From NCBI RefSeq assembly GCF_900637515.1, contig NZ_LR134375.1, positions 703,952 through 767,951 on the forward strand: a stretch of 64,000 bases of DNA, written 5' to 3'. Within the stretch, counting starts at the first letter, position 1, and each line of letters starts with the position of its first letter. Shown piece after piece: positions 53,773-62,198 of this stretch. The translations under genes were made by a program, and so were the position numbers. Under the pieces are notes generated by a model. The model saw only the letters and a list, made by a program, of their open reading frames with translations, did not search any database and was not told the origin of the DNA. Source of the stretch: Veillonella dispar. Its GTDB lineage: Bacteria > Bacillota > Negativicutes > Veillonellales > Veillonellaceae.

Positions 53773-55683
53773 ATGGCAGATGTAAAAATCATTTTACCTG
53801 ATGGTAGTGCTAAGGAATACGCTGCTGGCACTACTCTTGGGGAAGCAGTAAAACAATTATCTAACAGCTTGGCTAAAAAAGTACTAGCTGCAAACGTAAA
53901 TGGCGAATTAACAGACCTTCGCGAAGAACTTGTTGATGGTTCTGAAGTAGCATTCTTAACATTCGAAGAAGATGGTGGTAAACATACATTGCGCCACACA
54001 GCTTCTCATATCTTGGCTCAAGCAGTTAAACGCTTATGGCCTGAGGCTAAATTGGCTATCGGTCCTGCAATCGATAAAGGCTTCTACTATGATATCGATA
54101 TGGAACATACTTTGACTCCTGAAGATTTGGGTAAAATCGAAAAGGAAATGAGCCGTATTGTAAAAGAAAACTTGCCTATCACTAAATCCGTAATGTCTCG
54201 TCAAGAAGCTATCGAGTTCTTCAAATCTAAAAATGAAGACTACAAGGTAGAATTGATCGAAGATCTTCCTGAAGATGCTGTTATCTCTTGCTATGCGCAA
54301 GGTGACTTCATCGATCTTTGTGCAGGTCCTCACGTGGCATCCACTGGTAAGGTGAAAGCTTTCAAATTACAAAGCATTGCAGGTGCATACTGGCGCGGCG
54401 ATGAAAAGAACAAAATGTTGCAACGTATTTACGGTACAGCATTTGAAAAGAAAGAAGAACTTGATGCATACCTTCACTTGCTTGAAGAAGCAGCTAAACG
54501 CGACCATCGTAAACTTGGTAAAGAACTTGGCTTGTTCGTTATCAAAGAAGAAGGTCCTGGATTCCCATTCTTCTTACCAAAAGGTATGGCACTTCGCAAC
54601 GAATTGGAAAACTTCTGGCGTGAAGTTCACCATGAATTTGATTACGAAGAAATTCGTACACCAATCATCTTAAATAAACAATTGTGGGAAACATCTGGTC
54701 ACTGGTTCCATTACCGTGAAAATATGTACACTACAATTATTGATGATGAAGAATATGCAATTAAACCAATGAACTGCCCAGGCGGTATCTTGGTTTACCA
54801 AAACGAAATGCACTCCTACCGTGACTTCCCATTGCGTTACGCTGAACTTGGCTTAGTTCACCGTCATGAATTGTCCGGTGCATTACATGGCTTATTCCGT
54901 GTACGTGCGTTTACTCAAGATGATGCTCACGTATTCATGTTGCCAGATCAAATGCAATCTGAATTGATGAAAGTTATCGAATTGTTCGACCGTATTTATA
55001 GCCAATTCGGCTTGAAATACCATGTAGAATTATCTACTAAACCAGACAATGCAATGGGTGATGATGCAATCTGGGAAGCAGCTACAGAAGCATTGCGCAA
55101 TGCCATTGAAGCAAAAGGTATTCCTTACGTAATCAACCCTGGCGACGGTGCTTTCTATGGTCCTAAACTTGACTACCATATCGAAGACTCCTTAGGTCGT
55201 ACATGGCAATGTGGTACTATCCAATTGGATATGAACTTGCCTGAACGTTTCCAAATTGAATATGTTGGTGAAGATGGTCAAAAACATCGTCCTATCATGA
55301 TTCACCGTGCATGCTTCGGCTCTATGGAACGTTTCATCGGTATCTTAACTGAACACTATGCAGGTGCATTCCCAACTTGGATGGCTCCTGTACAAGTTAA
55401 AATCTTGCCTATCTCTGAAAAACATGTTGAATATGCTAAAGAATTGGCAAAACAAATGCACCGCGACTATGTACGTGTAGAAGTGGATGATCGTAGCGAA
55501 AAAATCGGCTACAAAATCCGCCAAGCACAAATGGCAAAAGTTCCTTACATGCTTGTTGTAGGTGATAAAGAAGTTGAAGAAGGTACAGTTAACGTTCGTA
55601 AACACGGTGGTGACGAATTAGGTTCCATACCATTCGATGAATTCTTCAATTCCATTAAAATTGAAATAAAAGAACGTAACTAA
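53773..55683 (+). CDS. thrS: Threonine--tRNA ligase
   Basis: Class II synthetase of 636 residues. An N-terminal TGS domain (about 1-60) is followed by the editing domain with HTASHILAQAVKRLWP and YDIDM. The catalytic core has FFLPKGMALRNELENFWRE, MNCPGGILVYQ and HRHELSGALHGLFRVRAF, and the C-terminal anticodon domain begins near VQVKILPISEKH. GGAGG lies 8 bases before ATG 53773; the TTG at 53758 is rejected. Its expression should depend on tRNA-Thr charging through the T-box. Confidence 0.98.
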   Translation: MADVKIILPDGSAKEYAAGTTLGEAVKQLSNSLAKKVLAANVNGELTDLREELVDGSEVAFLTFEEDGGKHTLRHTASHILAQAVKRLWPEAKLAIGPAIDKGFYYDIDMEHTLTPEDLGKIEKEMSRIVKENLPITKSVMSRQEAIEFFKSKNEDYKVELIEDLPEDAVISCYAQGDFIDLCAGPHVASTGKVKAFKLQSIAGAYWRGDEKNKMLQRIYGTAFEKKEELDAYLHLLEEAAKRDHRKLGKELGLFVIKEEGPGFPFFLPKGMALRNELENFWREVHHEFDYEEIRTPIILNKQLWETSGHWFHYRENMYTTIIDDEEYAIKPMNCPGGILVYQNEMHSYRDFPLRYAELGLVHRHELSGALHGLFRVRAFTQDDAHVFMLPDQMQSELMKVIELFDRIYSQFGLKYHVELSTKPDNAMGDDAIWEAATEALRNAIEAKGIPYVINPGDGAFYGPKLDYHIEDSLGRTWQCGTIQLDMNLPERFQIEYVGEDGQKHRPIMIHRACFGSMERFIGILTEHYAGAFPTWMAPVQVKILPISEKHVEYAKELAKQMHRDYVRVEVDDRSEKIGYKIRQAQMAKVPYMLVVGDKEVEEGTVNVRKHGGDELGSIPFDEFFNSIKIEIKERN

Positions 55684-55795
55684 TTGATTTAGATGACTTA
55701 TCCATCAATATAGTTGATGCGGATATGATGAGTTGTTATATTTAATTGGTTATAATCTAATCTCTTATATGTGTTAAAATAAACATATATAAATT

Positions 55796-55872
55796 TAGCC
55801 CCCATATACTAAGCCTTTCATTAGACTTAAGTCTAGGAGTTGGCCATTTGTATAGTGGGGGCTATCTCTTTA
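55796..55872 (+). terminator. Long structured hairpin after thrS and before the MFS gene
   Basis: TAGCCCCCATATAC pairs with GTATAGTGGGGGCTA (one bulged G) to form a stem of about 13 bp around a 40-base interior that holds its own palindrome TAGACTTAAGTCTA. The tail is only TCTCTTT. It may be a thrS terminator, or a leader of the MFS gene 33 bases downstream. Confidence 0.6.
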
Positions 55873-55904
55873 ATTGTTACCTGTGAGTAGCGAAAGGAAA
55901 TATT

Positions 55905-57110
55905 ATGAAAGAAGTAAATTCATACGGCTGGAAAGCAGTCATTGGGTCTTCCATTGGTTATGCAATGGATGGTTTTGATCTCTTGATTTTAGGCTTTATG
56001 CTAACCTTAATTTCTGGAGATTTAGGCTTGACTACAGGTCAAGCCGGTTCTCTTGTAACGTGGACCTTGGTAGGTGCCGTACTAGGTGGCTTTATCTTTG
56101 GTACCTTGTCCGATAAGTTTGGTCGCGTTCGCGTATTGACTTGGACTATCGTACTTTTTGCGGTATTTACAGGTCTTTGTGCCTTTGCTCAAGGGTATTG
56201 GGATCTTCTTATTTACCGTACAATCGCTGGTATTGGTCTAGGTGGTGAATTTGGGATTGGCATGGCACTAGCTGCCGAAGCTTGGCCTGCTAAGCACCGT
56301 GCTAAAGCAACAAGTTATGTTGCCCTTGGTTGGCAATTAGGCGTATTAGCGGCCGCTTTGTTAACACCGTTACTCATTCCTATTATTGGGTGGCGCGGGA
56401 TGTTTATGGTCGGTATTATTCCTGCCTTGGTTGCTTGGGTATTCCGAGCTAAACTACATGAACCAGAAATCTTTGTACAAAGTAAAGAATCTAAGGAACA
56501 TTCACATACTAACTCTTTCAAGTTATTAGTAAAAGATGTAAGAACAACAAAGACATCTATTGGTGTTGCTATTTTAACATCAGTTCAAAACTTTGGTTAT
56601 TACGGTATTATGATTTGGTTACCTAATTTCTTAAGTAAGCAATTAGGTTTCTCCCTTACAAAATCCGGTTTATGGACAGCTGTTACTGTATGTGGCATGA
56701 TGGTTGGTATTTGGCTATTTGGACGTTTGGCAGATAAAATCGGTCGTAAACCTACATTTATTCTATTCCAAGTATGTGCTGTAGCATCTATTTTGATTTA
56801 CTCTCAACTATCTGATCCAACAGCTATGCTATTTGCTGGGGCAATTTTAGGGGCCTCTGTAAATGGTATGATGGGTGGTTATGGTGCCTTGATGGCAGAA
56901 GCATACCCAACAACTGCCCGTGCAACAGCTCAAAATGTACTATTTAACATAGGCCGTGCTGTAGGCGGCTTTAGCCCAATGGTAGTAGGCATGATCATCT
57001 CTATGTACTCCTACCAAGTAGCAATTGCATTCCTAGCTATTATCTACGTACTTGATATTCTAGCAACTGTATTCTTAATTCCTGAACTTAAAGGTAAAGA
57101 ATTAGAATAA
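55905..57110 (+). CDS. MFS transporter, aromatic-acid:proton symporter-like
   Basis: A 401-residue, 12-helix MFS protein. GYAMDGFDLLILGFM is the helix-1 signature of the AAHS/sialic-acid-type branch (Asp in DGFD). GTLSDKFGRVRV is the loop 2-3 motif, repeated as GRLADKIGRKPTF in the second half, and RTIAGIGLGGEFGIGMALAAEAWP is typical. An organic-acid substrate is likely but unproven. The gene is convergent with the DASS transporter, with a shared terminator between. Confidence 0.85.
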   Translation: MKEVNSYGWKAVIGSSIGYAMDGFDLLILGFMLTLISGDLGLTTGQAGSLVTWTLVGAVLGGFIFGTLSDKFGRVRVLTWTIVLFAVFTGLCAFAQGYWDLLIYRTIAGIGLGGEFGIGMALAAEAWPAKHRAKATSYVALGWQLGVLAAALLTPLLIPIIGWRGMFMVGIIPALVAWVFRAKLHEPEIFVQSKESKEHSHTNSFKLLVKDVRTTKTSIGVAILTSVQNFGYYGIMIWLPNFLSKQLGFSLTKSGLWTAVTVCGMMVGIWLFGRLADKIGRKPTFILFQVCAVASILIYSQLSDPTAMLFAGAILGASVNGMMGGYGALMAEAYPTTARATAQNVLFNIGRAVGGFSPMVVGMIISMYSYQVAIAFLAIIYVLDILATVFLIPELKGKELE

Positions 57111-57180
57111 TGTATTGAATTAATTTAGAGTAAATATATTGTGCTCTTTAGGTTATTAATCAATTGAAAATAGTGAATTT

Positions 57181-57213
57181 AAAAGGCTCTGTCTTATGAC
57201 AGAGCCTTTTGGT
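57181..57213. terminator. Bidirectional terminator between the convergent transporters
   Basis: Perfect 13-bp stem AAAAGGCTCTGTC / GACAGAGCCTTTT with TTAT loop; A and T runs on both sides suit both strands. Confidence 0.93.
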
Positions 57214-57242
57214 TTATATATAATTTTTATGAAAGTACAGTA

Positions 57243-58736
57243 TTATGCGATACCAATCCAGTGCCAGTATGTTAGGGCAAATACGAGCATCATAACATAG
57301 CCGATGATGGTTAATGGAATGCCTGTAGTCATAAATGTTTTTACGTCGAATGTGTCTGTACCGTAAGCCACCATACCTTGTGGTGAGTTTACTGGTAATA
57401 CTAGACCGAAGCAGATAGCGTATTGCATGAGCATGGTTACGCCGATTGGGTTAAGACCTTCTGCATTGTGACCTACTACGATGGATATTACGATAGGAAT
57501 CATAGCAGAGGAGAGGGCTGTAGCAGAGGCAAAGCCTAGGTGAATGACAATGAGGAAGGCAGCCATTACAGCAATTAAAATAAATACGCTGGCGCTTTCA
57601 AGGGAGAAAGCATTTACGAATACTTGAGCAAGCCAAGTGGCTGCTTTTGTTTTAAGTAATACAGAGCCAAGGCCGATACCAGCACCAAACATAACGATGG
57701 AGCCCCAGTCGATGTTTGGCTGTGCAAACTTCCAATCCATTATGCCAATTTTAGGGAAGAAGAATAATGCAATGGCAATTATTGTTGTAGTCGTTGTGTC
57801 GATGGAATGTAGCTTACCCCCAGTAGCCCATAATGCAAGTAGTCCAATAGAGATACATAATAGTTTCTTTTCATCATTGCTCATAGGGCCGATTTCTTGG
57901 AGCATTTTAGCGAGCTGTACATCGCCACCTACAAGTTCTTTGAACTCCGGTTTAATTAATGCTTGTGTTAAGAAGTAGGCGATGATAACCATAGTAATAG
58001 AGAATGGAGCTGCTGCGGTTAGCCAATCAATCCAACTAATAGAAGTATTCATCTGAGTTTGCATAAAACCTACGGCTACAAGATTTTGTGCAGCCGCTGT
58101 TTGGATCATAATATTCCAGAATGTATCGGCCTGTACGGCACCTACCATGAGGAGTGCTGCTACGCGGCTTTTACGTTCAATACCTAAGTTCTCAACAATA
58201 CCGATGATAATTGGTGCTAAACAGGCAATACGGGCTGTTGCACTCGGTACGAAGAAGGCGAGGATAAGGCCTGTAATAATAACACCTAAATAAATCCGGC
58301 TTACTTTAGTACCAACGCTAGACAGTACTAACATGGCAATACGACGATCTAGACCTGTCTTACGCATAGCTACAGAGATAAACATAGCAGCGCCTACGAG
58401 AATCATGGCCGGTGAAGAATAACCAGAAATGATGAGTTTTAACGCATTGGCTGTGCCCATAGCCTTAGCAGGTGCTTCTGGATTTGGTGAGAAACCTAAT
58501 AGTAGCGCCGTAAGCGCTGTAATCATGGTGGCGCTTACTGGATAGGAAACAGCTGATGTCATCCACAGGATGATAGCAAAGGCGAGCACACCGATCATAC
58601 GATGACCACCGGTAGATAATGTGTCCGGTGTAGGCAATAATAAAATAGCACCTAAAACAATAAAGGATAAAATAAGTCCAATATTTTGAGCCGTTGTACG
58701 CGCCTTTTGTGGAGGGGCAGTGGTTGTTACACTCAT
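57243..58736 (-). CDS. DASS/SLC13-family anion:Na+ symporter (dicarboxylate/citrate type)
   Basis: A 497-residue membrane protein of the divalent-anion:sodium symporter family, with about a dozen helices. PSATARIACLAPIIIGI and the C-terminal LPVNSPQGMVAYGT are the paired substrate/sodium-site segments of the fold. Likely substrates are malate, succinate or citrate, fitting an organism that lives on organic acids; this is inference. On the minus strand AAAGGAG precedes the ATG (complement of 58736); an upstream ATG gives a less supported start. Confidence 0.87.
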   Translation of the reverse strand: MSVTTTAPPQKARTTAQNIGLILSFIVLGAILLLPTPDTLSTGGHRMIGVLAFAIILWMTSAVSYPVSATMITALTALLLGFSPNPEAPAKAMGTANALKLIISGYSSPAMILVGAAMFISVAMRKTGLDRRIAMLVLSSVGTKVSRIYLGVIITGLILAFFVPSATARIACLAPIIIGIVENLGIERKSRVAALLMVGAVQADTFWNIMIQTAAAQNLVAVGFMQTQMNTSISWIDWLTAAAPFSITMVIIAYFLTQALIKPEFKELVGGDVQLAKMLQEIGPMSNDEKKLLCISIGLLALWATGGKLHSIDTTTTTIIAIALFFFPKIGIMDWKFAQPNIDWGSIVMFGAGIGLGSVLLKTKAATWLAQVFVNAFSLESASVFILIAVMAAFLIVIHLGFASATALSSAMIPIVISIVVGHNAEGLNPIGVTMLMQYAICFGLVLPVNSPQGMVAYGTDTFDVKTFMTTGIPLTIIGYVMMLVFALTYWHWIGIA

Positions 58737-58989
58737 AATAAAACTCCTTTCTATTTGTATCATAACTATTACTGTATAATAATAAATAAGGTAAACTATA
58801 TAAGCTAGACTATTCTATAAATATTATTGTATCGTATTTTCTATAGAATTAGTTGTATAATTTATAAGAATATTGTATACATAAAGAGAGAACGGTGTCA
58901 GTAAGTATACCTATATACAGAAATTCTAATGTCTGTTATACTATAAGAGTTGTAATAATAAATTTATTGAGAAAGGATCAATATTCTTA
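58737..58989. other. AT-rich gap between the DASS gene and the infC promoter
   Basis: About 250 bases holding the minus-strand leader of the transporter. A possible plus-strand extended -10 TGTTATACT (58934-58942) has a poor -35. No gene is seen. Confidence 0.5.
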
Positions 58990-59018
58990 TTGACTTTCAC
59001 TATTCGATTTGTTATTAT
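58990..59018 (+). promoter_or_regulatory. Promoter of infC-rpmI-rplT
   Basis: TTGACT (58990-58995) and TATTAT (59013-59018) with 17-base spacing. Confidence 0.65.
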
Positions 59019-59029
59019 AATTAAGTAAT

Positions 59030-59133
59030 TTATGAAGCAGAGGCCATCCGCCACTCACCTAATACCAAGAAGTATGAGGTTAATATAGAGAACTCTATTC
59101 GGATGGTGTTTGCCGTCCGTTTTTTTTATTCTC
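59030..59133 (+). promoter_or_regulatory. infC/L20-type leader with attenuator
   Basis: CGGATGG (59100-59106) can pair with CCGTCCG (59114-59120) just before a run of eight T, forming a terminator. Alternatively it can pair with CCATCCG (59044-59050) upstream, an antiterminator. This is the arrangement of L20-controlled infC-rpmI-rplT leaders in Firmicutes. Confidence 0.75.
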
Positions 59134-59148
59134 TTGGAGGTGAACGCT

Positions 59149-59658
59149 ATTAGCAAGGATACACCACGCATTAATGAAGAGATTCGTGCTCGTGAACTTC
59201 GTGTCGTAGGTCCTGAAAACGAACAAATCGGCATCATGTCTGGCCGTGAGGCGTTGGCATTAGCTGAAGAAAAGCATCTTGATCTTGTGGAAATTGCACC
59301 TAACGCTAAACCACCAGTAGCTCGCATTATGAACTACGGTAAATATCGTTACGAACAACAAAAACGCGAGAAAGAAGCGAAGAAGAAACAAAAAATCGTA
59401 ACTTTAAAAGAAGTTAAGTTACGTCCACATATTGAAGACCATGACTTTTACGTAAAAATGAAAAACGCATCCAAATTCTTGGGTGAAGGTAATAAAGTAA
59501 AAGTAACTATCATGTTCCGCGGTCGTGAACTTTCACATCCAGAACTAGGCATGGCAGTATTGACACGTTTCGCTGAAGAACTCAAAGAAACAGCGTCTAT
59601 TGAAAAAGCAGCTAAATTAGAAGGTCGTAACATGACCATGATTTTAGTAAGTAAATAA
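59149..59658 (+). CDS. infC: Translation initiation factor IF-3 (ATT start)
   Basis: Binds the 30S subunit, blocks subunit joining and proofreads the start codon. About 169 residues: I/M-SKDTPRINEEIRARELRVV, then ALALAEEKHLDLVEIAPNAKPPVARIMNYGKYRYEQQK, and the C-domain VKVTIMFRGRE. No ATG, GTG or TTG lies at the right place; ATT 59149 has GGAGG 8 bases upstream and starts exactly at the family N-terminus. AUU starts are known for infC in E. coli and Bacillus and make IF-3 autoregulate. A start at 59110 would add a non-family stretch through the leader. Confidence 0.95.
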   Translation: MSKDTPRINEEIRARELRVVGPENEQIGIMSGREALALAEEKHLDLVEIAPNAKPPVARIMNYGKYRYEQQKREKEAKKKQKIVTLKEVKLRPHIEDHDFYVKMKNASKFLGEGNKVKVTIMFRGRELSHPELGMAVLTRFAEELKETASIEKAAKLEGRNMTMILVSK

Positions 59659-59679
59659 TGTTTTGGGAGGATTATAATT

Positions 59680-59877
59680 ATGCCAAAAATTAAAACTCGT
59701 CGCGCAGCGGCTAAACGTTTCGCAGTAACTGGTACTGGTGAATTCAAGCGTGCAAAAGCTTTCAAAAGCCACATTCTTGAGAAAAAATCTCCAGCTCGTA
59801 AACGTAATTTGCGTAAAGCTACATTGGTTGCAAAAGCTGACCACAAACGCGTAGCTAAATGCTTACCATACGCTTAA
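59680..59877 (+). CDS. rpmI: 50S ribosomal protein L35
   Basis: Basic 65-residue large-subunit protein, [31 protein letters not shown]...[10 protein letters not shown], of normal length. It sits in infC-rpmI-rplT with GGAGG before the ATG. Confidence 0.98.
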   Translation: MPKIKTRRAAAKRFAVTGTGEFKRAKAFKSHILEKKSPARKRNLRKATLVAKADHKRVAKCLPYA

Positions 59878-59923
59878 TCGTTAACTATTAGATCGATATA
59901 TCGTAATTTAGGAGGAATATACA

Positions 59924-60274
59924 ATGGCAAGAGTGAAAAAGGGCGTTACAGCTCATGCACGTCATAAAAAGATTTTAAAATTAGCTAAAGGTTACCGCGG
60001 TACACGTTCTCGTTTGTTCAAAAAAGCTAACGAAACAGTAATGAAAGCGTTGTACTACGCTCGTCGTGACCGTCGTGCGAAAAAACGCGAATTCCGTCAA
60101 TTGTGGATCGCTCGTATCAACGCAGCGGCTCGCATCAATGGCACAACTTACAGCCGTTTCATCGCTGGTTTGGCTAAAGCAGGCGTTGAAGTTAACCGTA
60201 AAATGTTGGCTGACTTGGCAGTTAACGATGCAGCAGCATTCGCTAAACTTGTTGAAGTAGCTAAAAACGCTTAA
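59924..60274 (+). CDS. rplT: 50S ribosomal protein L20
   Basis: 116-residue subunit protein and probable autoregulator of this operon. [65 protein letters not shown] and [13 protein letters not shown] are diagnostic. AGGAGGAATA precedes the ATG; a terminator follows. Confidence 0.98.
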   Translation: MARVKKGVTAHARHKKILKLAKGYRGTRSRLFKKANETVMKALYYARRDRRAKKREFRQLWIARINAAARINGTTYSRFIAGLAKAGVEVNRKMLADLAVNDAAAFAKLVEVAKNA

Positions 60275-60293
60275 TAGCATAACAATACAGACT

Positions 60294-60321
60294 AAGGACT
60301 CTCTTTGGAGGGTCCTTTTTT
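60294..60321 (+). terminator. Terminator of infC-rpmI-rplT
   Basis: Stem AAGGACTCTC / GAGGGTCCTT, loop TTTG, tail TTTTTG. Confidence 0.92.
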
Positions 60322-60396
60322 GTATGGTGAAAGTATGATATATTGAAAATACATATCGTGTTGTGTAAAAGCGGGCGAATAGAGGAGGCGCAGGCA

Positions 60397-60942
60397 ATGG
60401 AACAATTATTTTATCTATTGATACCCTTAGGACTTTGTTTGTTCTATTTAGGTATTAAAAATACGATTCGTTTTGGTAGAGCCAAGATGCTCTATGAAAT
60501 GCCCTATGTAAATAAAGAAGGCACCTTTACGTTAGAGCGAGCAGGTACGTATGGCCTATGGCTTAGTGGAAAAATGTTTACAAAGGCGCCTATTGGCGAA
60601 TTTGGTTTTAACTTAGTTGATGAAAAAACGGGAAGGACAATTCCTTTATTTCTATCTATTATGCGCGCCCGAGTTAATGGTATTACTCACTCAAGAATGG
60701 AATTATATACCTTTGATGCGGGTCCAGGCACCTATAGACTATCCGTTACAGAAGATCCCTTTGTACTAGATGCAGTTATGAAAAAAGTAGGCGATAAGGT
60801 AATTAAAGGTGCTATTGATTATAATCAATTTACTATACAAATCTACACACATACATCCTTTGTTCTAATGTTTATATCAATTTGGATGATTGTACTTGGG
60901 CTTCTTAGTGCTGTATTAGGGGGCATTCTTCCTAACATTTAG
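60397..60942 (+). CDS. Unrecognised membrane protein (two helices)
   Basis: A 181-residue protein with a membrane helix at each end (about 4-22 and 152-176) and a soluble, beta-rich middle (GTFTLERAGTYGLWLSGK, FDAGPGTYRLSVTEDP) that resembles a small immunoglobulin-like fold. I recognise no family. ATG 60397 follows AGAGGAGG. No partner gene is obvious. Confidence 0.75.
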   Translation: MEQLFYLLIPLGLCLFYLGIKNTIRFGRAKMLYEMPYVNKEGTFTLERAGTYGLWLSGKMFTKAPIGEFGFNLVDEKTGRTIPLFLSIMRARVNGITHSRMELYTFDAGPGTYRLSVTEDPFVLDAVMKKVGDKVIKGAIDYNQFTIQIYTHTSFVLMFISIWMIVLGLLSAVLGGILPNI

Positions 60943-61087
60943 TGTGAAAGACTAGATAGTCTTGTTATTTTATATAATGAATAAATTATCAGAAAAATAA
61001 AATATAAAAGAGGAGTTTTATCATAGCTTGTAGAACTAACACAGTAATGAACCTATTTAAAGGTGTTTGTTAAAAGGAGACATTATT

Positions 61088-61729
61088 ATGGGGATCTTTA
61101 AAAAGCTATGTATGACCTCTATGTTAGGTGTTATGTTGGCGGTACCTACGTATGCAACTGTTGTTACAGGTAGTCAATCCGATGTAAACATGGAATTAAA
61201 ATATCCATTGGTATATACCAATAATATGTTTGCACAAAAAGCAATTAATACAGACATTGCTAACTATGTTTTATATGCAAAATCAGTCTATTACGATCAA
61301 CATGCATATCAAGTAAAACAAAATTATAAAGTTACCTATGAAGATGCTCAAGTAGTATCTATTTTGTTAACTACCTATCACTATCATGCGGGTAGTGCGC
61401 ATGGTATGTATAACACTAAAGGCTTAGTATATAACAAGATAACTGGCCAAAGAATTCCACTATATAACTATATAAAAATTGCTAATCCACAACAAATAGA
61501 ACGGGGCATTAACTCTGGTATTTTGCGCTTCTATAGTGAAGGTCATAAAAAAGCAGACCTACTACCTAACTGGAATGTAGAATATGTTTCTGATAACTAC
61601 TACTTGAAAGGTAAAGGCGCTATAGGCCTTGTATACCAACCATATGAATTAGGACCATTCTCTTATGGGAATACATTCGTTGAATTCTCACCAAAAGCCA
61701 TTGAATACTTTAACAGAATGAACTCCTGA
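61088..61729 (+). CDS. Secreted DUF3298/RsiV-like protein
   Basis: A 213-residue exported protein. Signal peptide about 1-23 (MGIFKKLCMTSMLGVMLAVPTYA). The later part, YHYHAGSAHGMYNTKGLVYNKITGQRIPLYNYI, is the pattern of the DUF3298 domain seen at the C-terminus of PdaC and RsiV. It lacks a deacetylase catalytic region, so it is not itself PdaC. AAAAGGAG precedes the chosen ATG. Confidence 0.75.
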   Translation: MGIFKKLCMTSMLGVMLAVPTYATVVTGSQSDVNMELKYPLVYTNNMFAQKAINTDIANYVLYAKSVYYDQHAYQVKQNYKVTYEDAQVVSILLTTYHYHAGSAHGMYNTKGLVYNKITGQRIPLYNYIKIANPQQIERGINSGILRFYSEGHKKADLLPNWNVEYVSDNYYLKGKGAIGLVYQPYELGPFSYGNTFVEFSPKAIEYFNRMNS

Positions 61730-61799
61730 TAAAAGTATGTTGCCATATTGATCCTAACTGTATTTTGATAAATTAAATAGTATTCTTGTAATATACGAC

Positions 61800-61836
61800 A
61801 AAAGCCTATAGTACATTTTAGTACTATAGGCTTTTA
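61800..61836. terminator. Bidirectional terminator between convergent genes
   Basis: Perfect 15-bp stem AAAAGCCTATAGTAC / GTACTATAGGCTTTT with a 6-base loop; it serves the genes ending at 61729 (plus) and 61851 (minus). Confidence 0.92.
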
Positions 61837-61850
61837 GTATACTTACCAAA

Positions 61851-62087
61851 TTATCTTCTATATCCGCCGCATCCTCTAAAATTAGAGTTTGGACCGCAAT
61901 AATTTTGGTTGTTATTGTTGGATGTTGCATAGTTAGTATTGTTCGTATTGTTATCGGAGTTGTATTGTGTGTTAGTGTTGCAATTGTACTGAGAGTTATT
62001 GCATACATAATCGTAAGCAAATCCAGTAGATACAACAGCGGTTACGGCTAAAGCAGTCATGATGAGTATACGTTTTGTAAATTTCAT
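61851..62087 (-). CDS. Small Asn-rich secreted protein
   Basis: 78 residues on the minus strand with a good signal peptide (about 1-24, ending STGFA). The mature 54 residues contain 18 Asn and 4 Cys (NNSQYNCNTNTQYNSDNNTN..., ending CGPNSNFRGCGGYRR). I know no family. GGAGG lies upstream of the ATG (plus-strand complement near 62095-62100). It could be a surface-layer or adhesion-type small protein; no evidence beyond export. Confidence 0.72.
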   Translation of the reverse strand: MKFTKRILIMTALAVTAVVSTGFAYDYVCNNSQYNCNTNTQYNSDNNTNNTNYATSNNNNQNYCGPNSNFRGCGGYRR

Positions 62088-62198
62088 AGTAATTACCTCC
62101 TTGTTCCTATATTTATATTATACTACTATGAGTCAAATAAAATATGATATTCTATATATATAATATTGGGGAGACATTATGTGAAAGGATGAGAGTTT

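Noticed and set aside
59110-59148. Longer IF-3 start within the leader
   Set aside because: Would translate the terminator and T-run region (VFFILLEV) that is not part of IF-3; ATT 59149 has the ribosome site.
61754-62035. 93-codon minus-strand frame overlapping the Asn-rich gene
   Set aside because: Thr/Ile-rich shadow of the Asn-rich repeat codons; it also runs through the bidirectional terminator.
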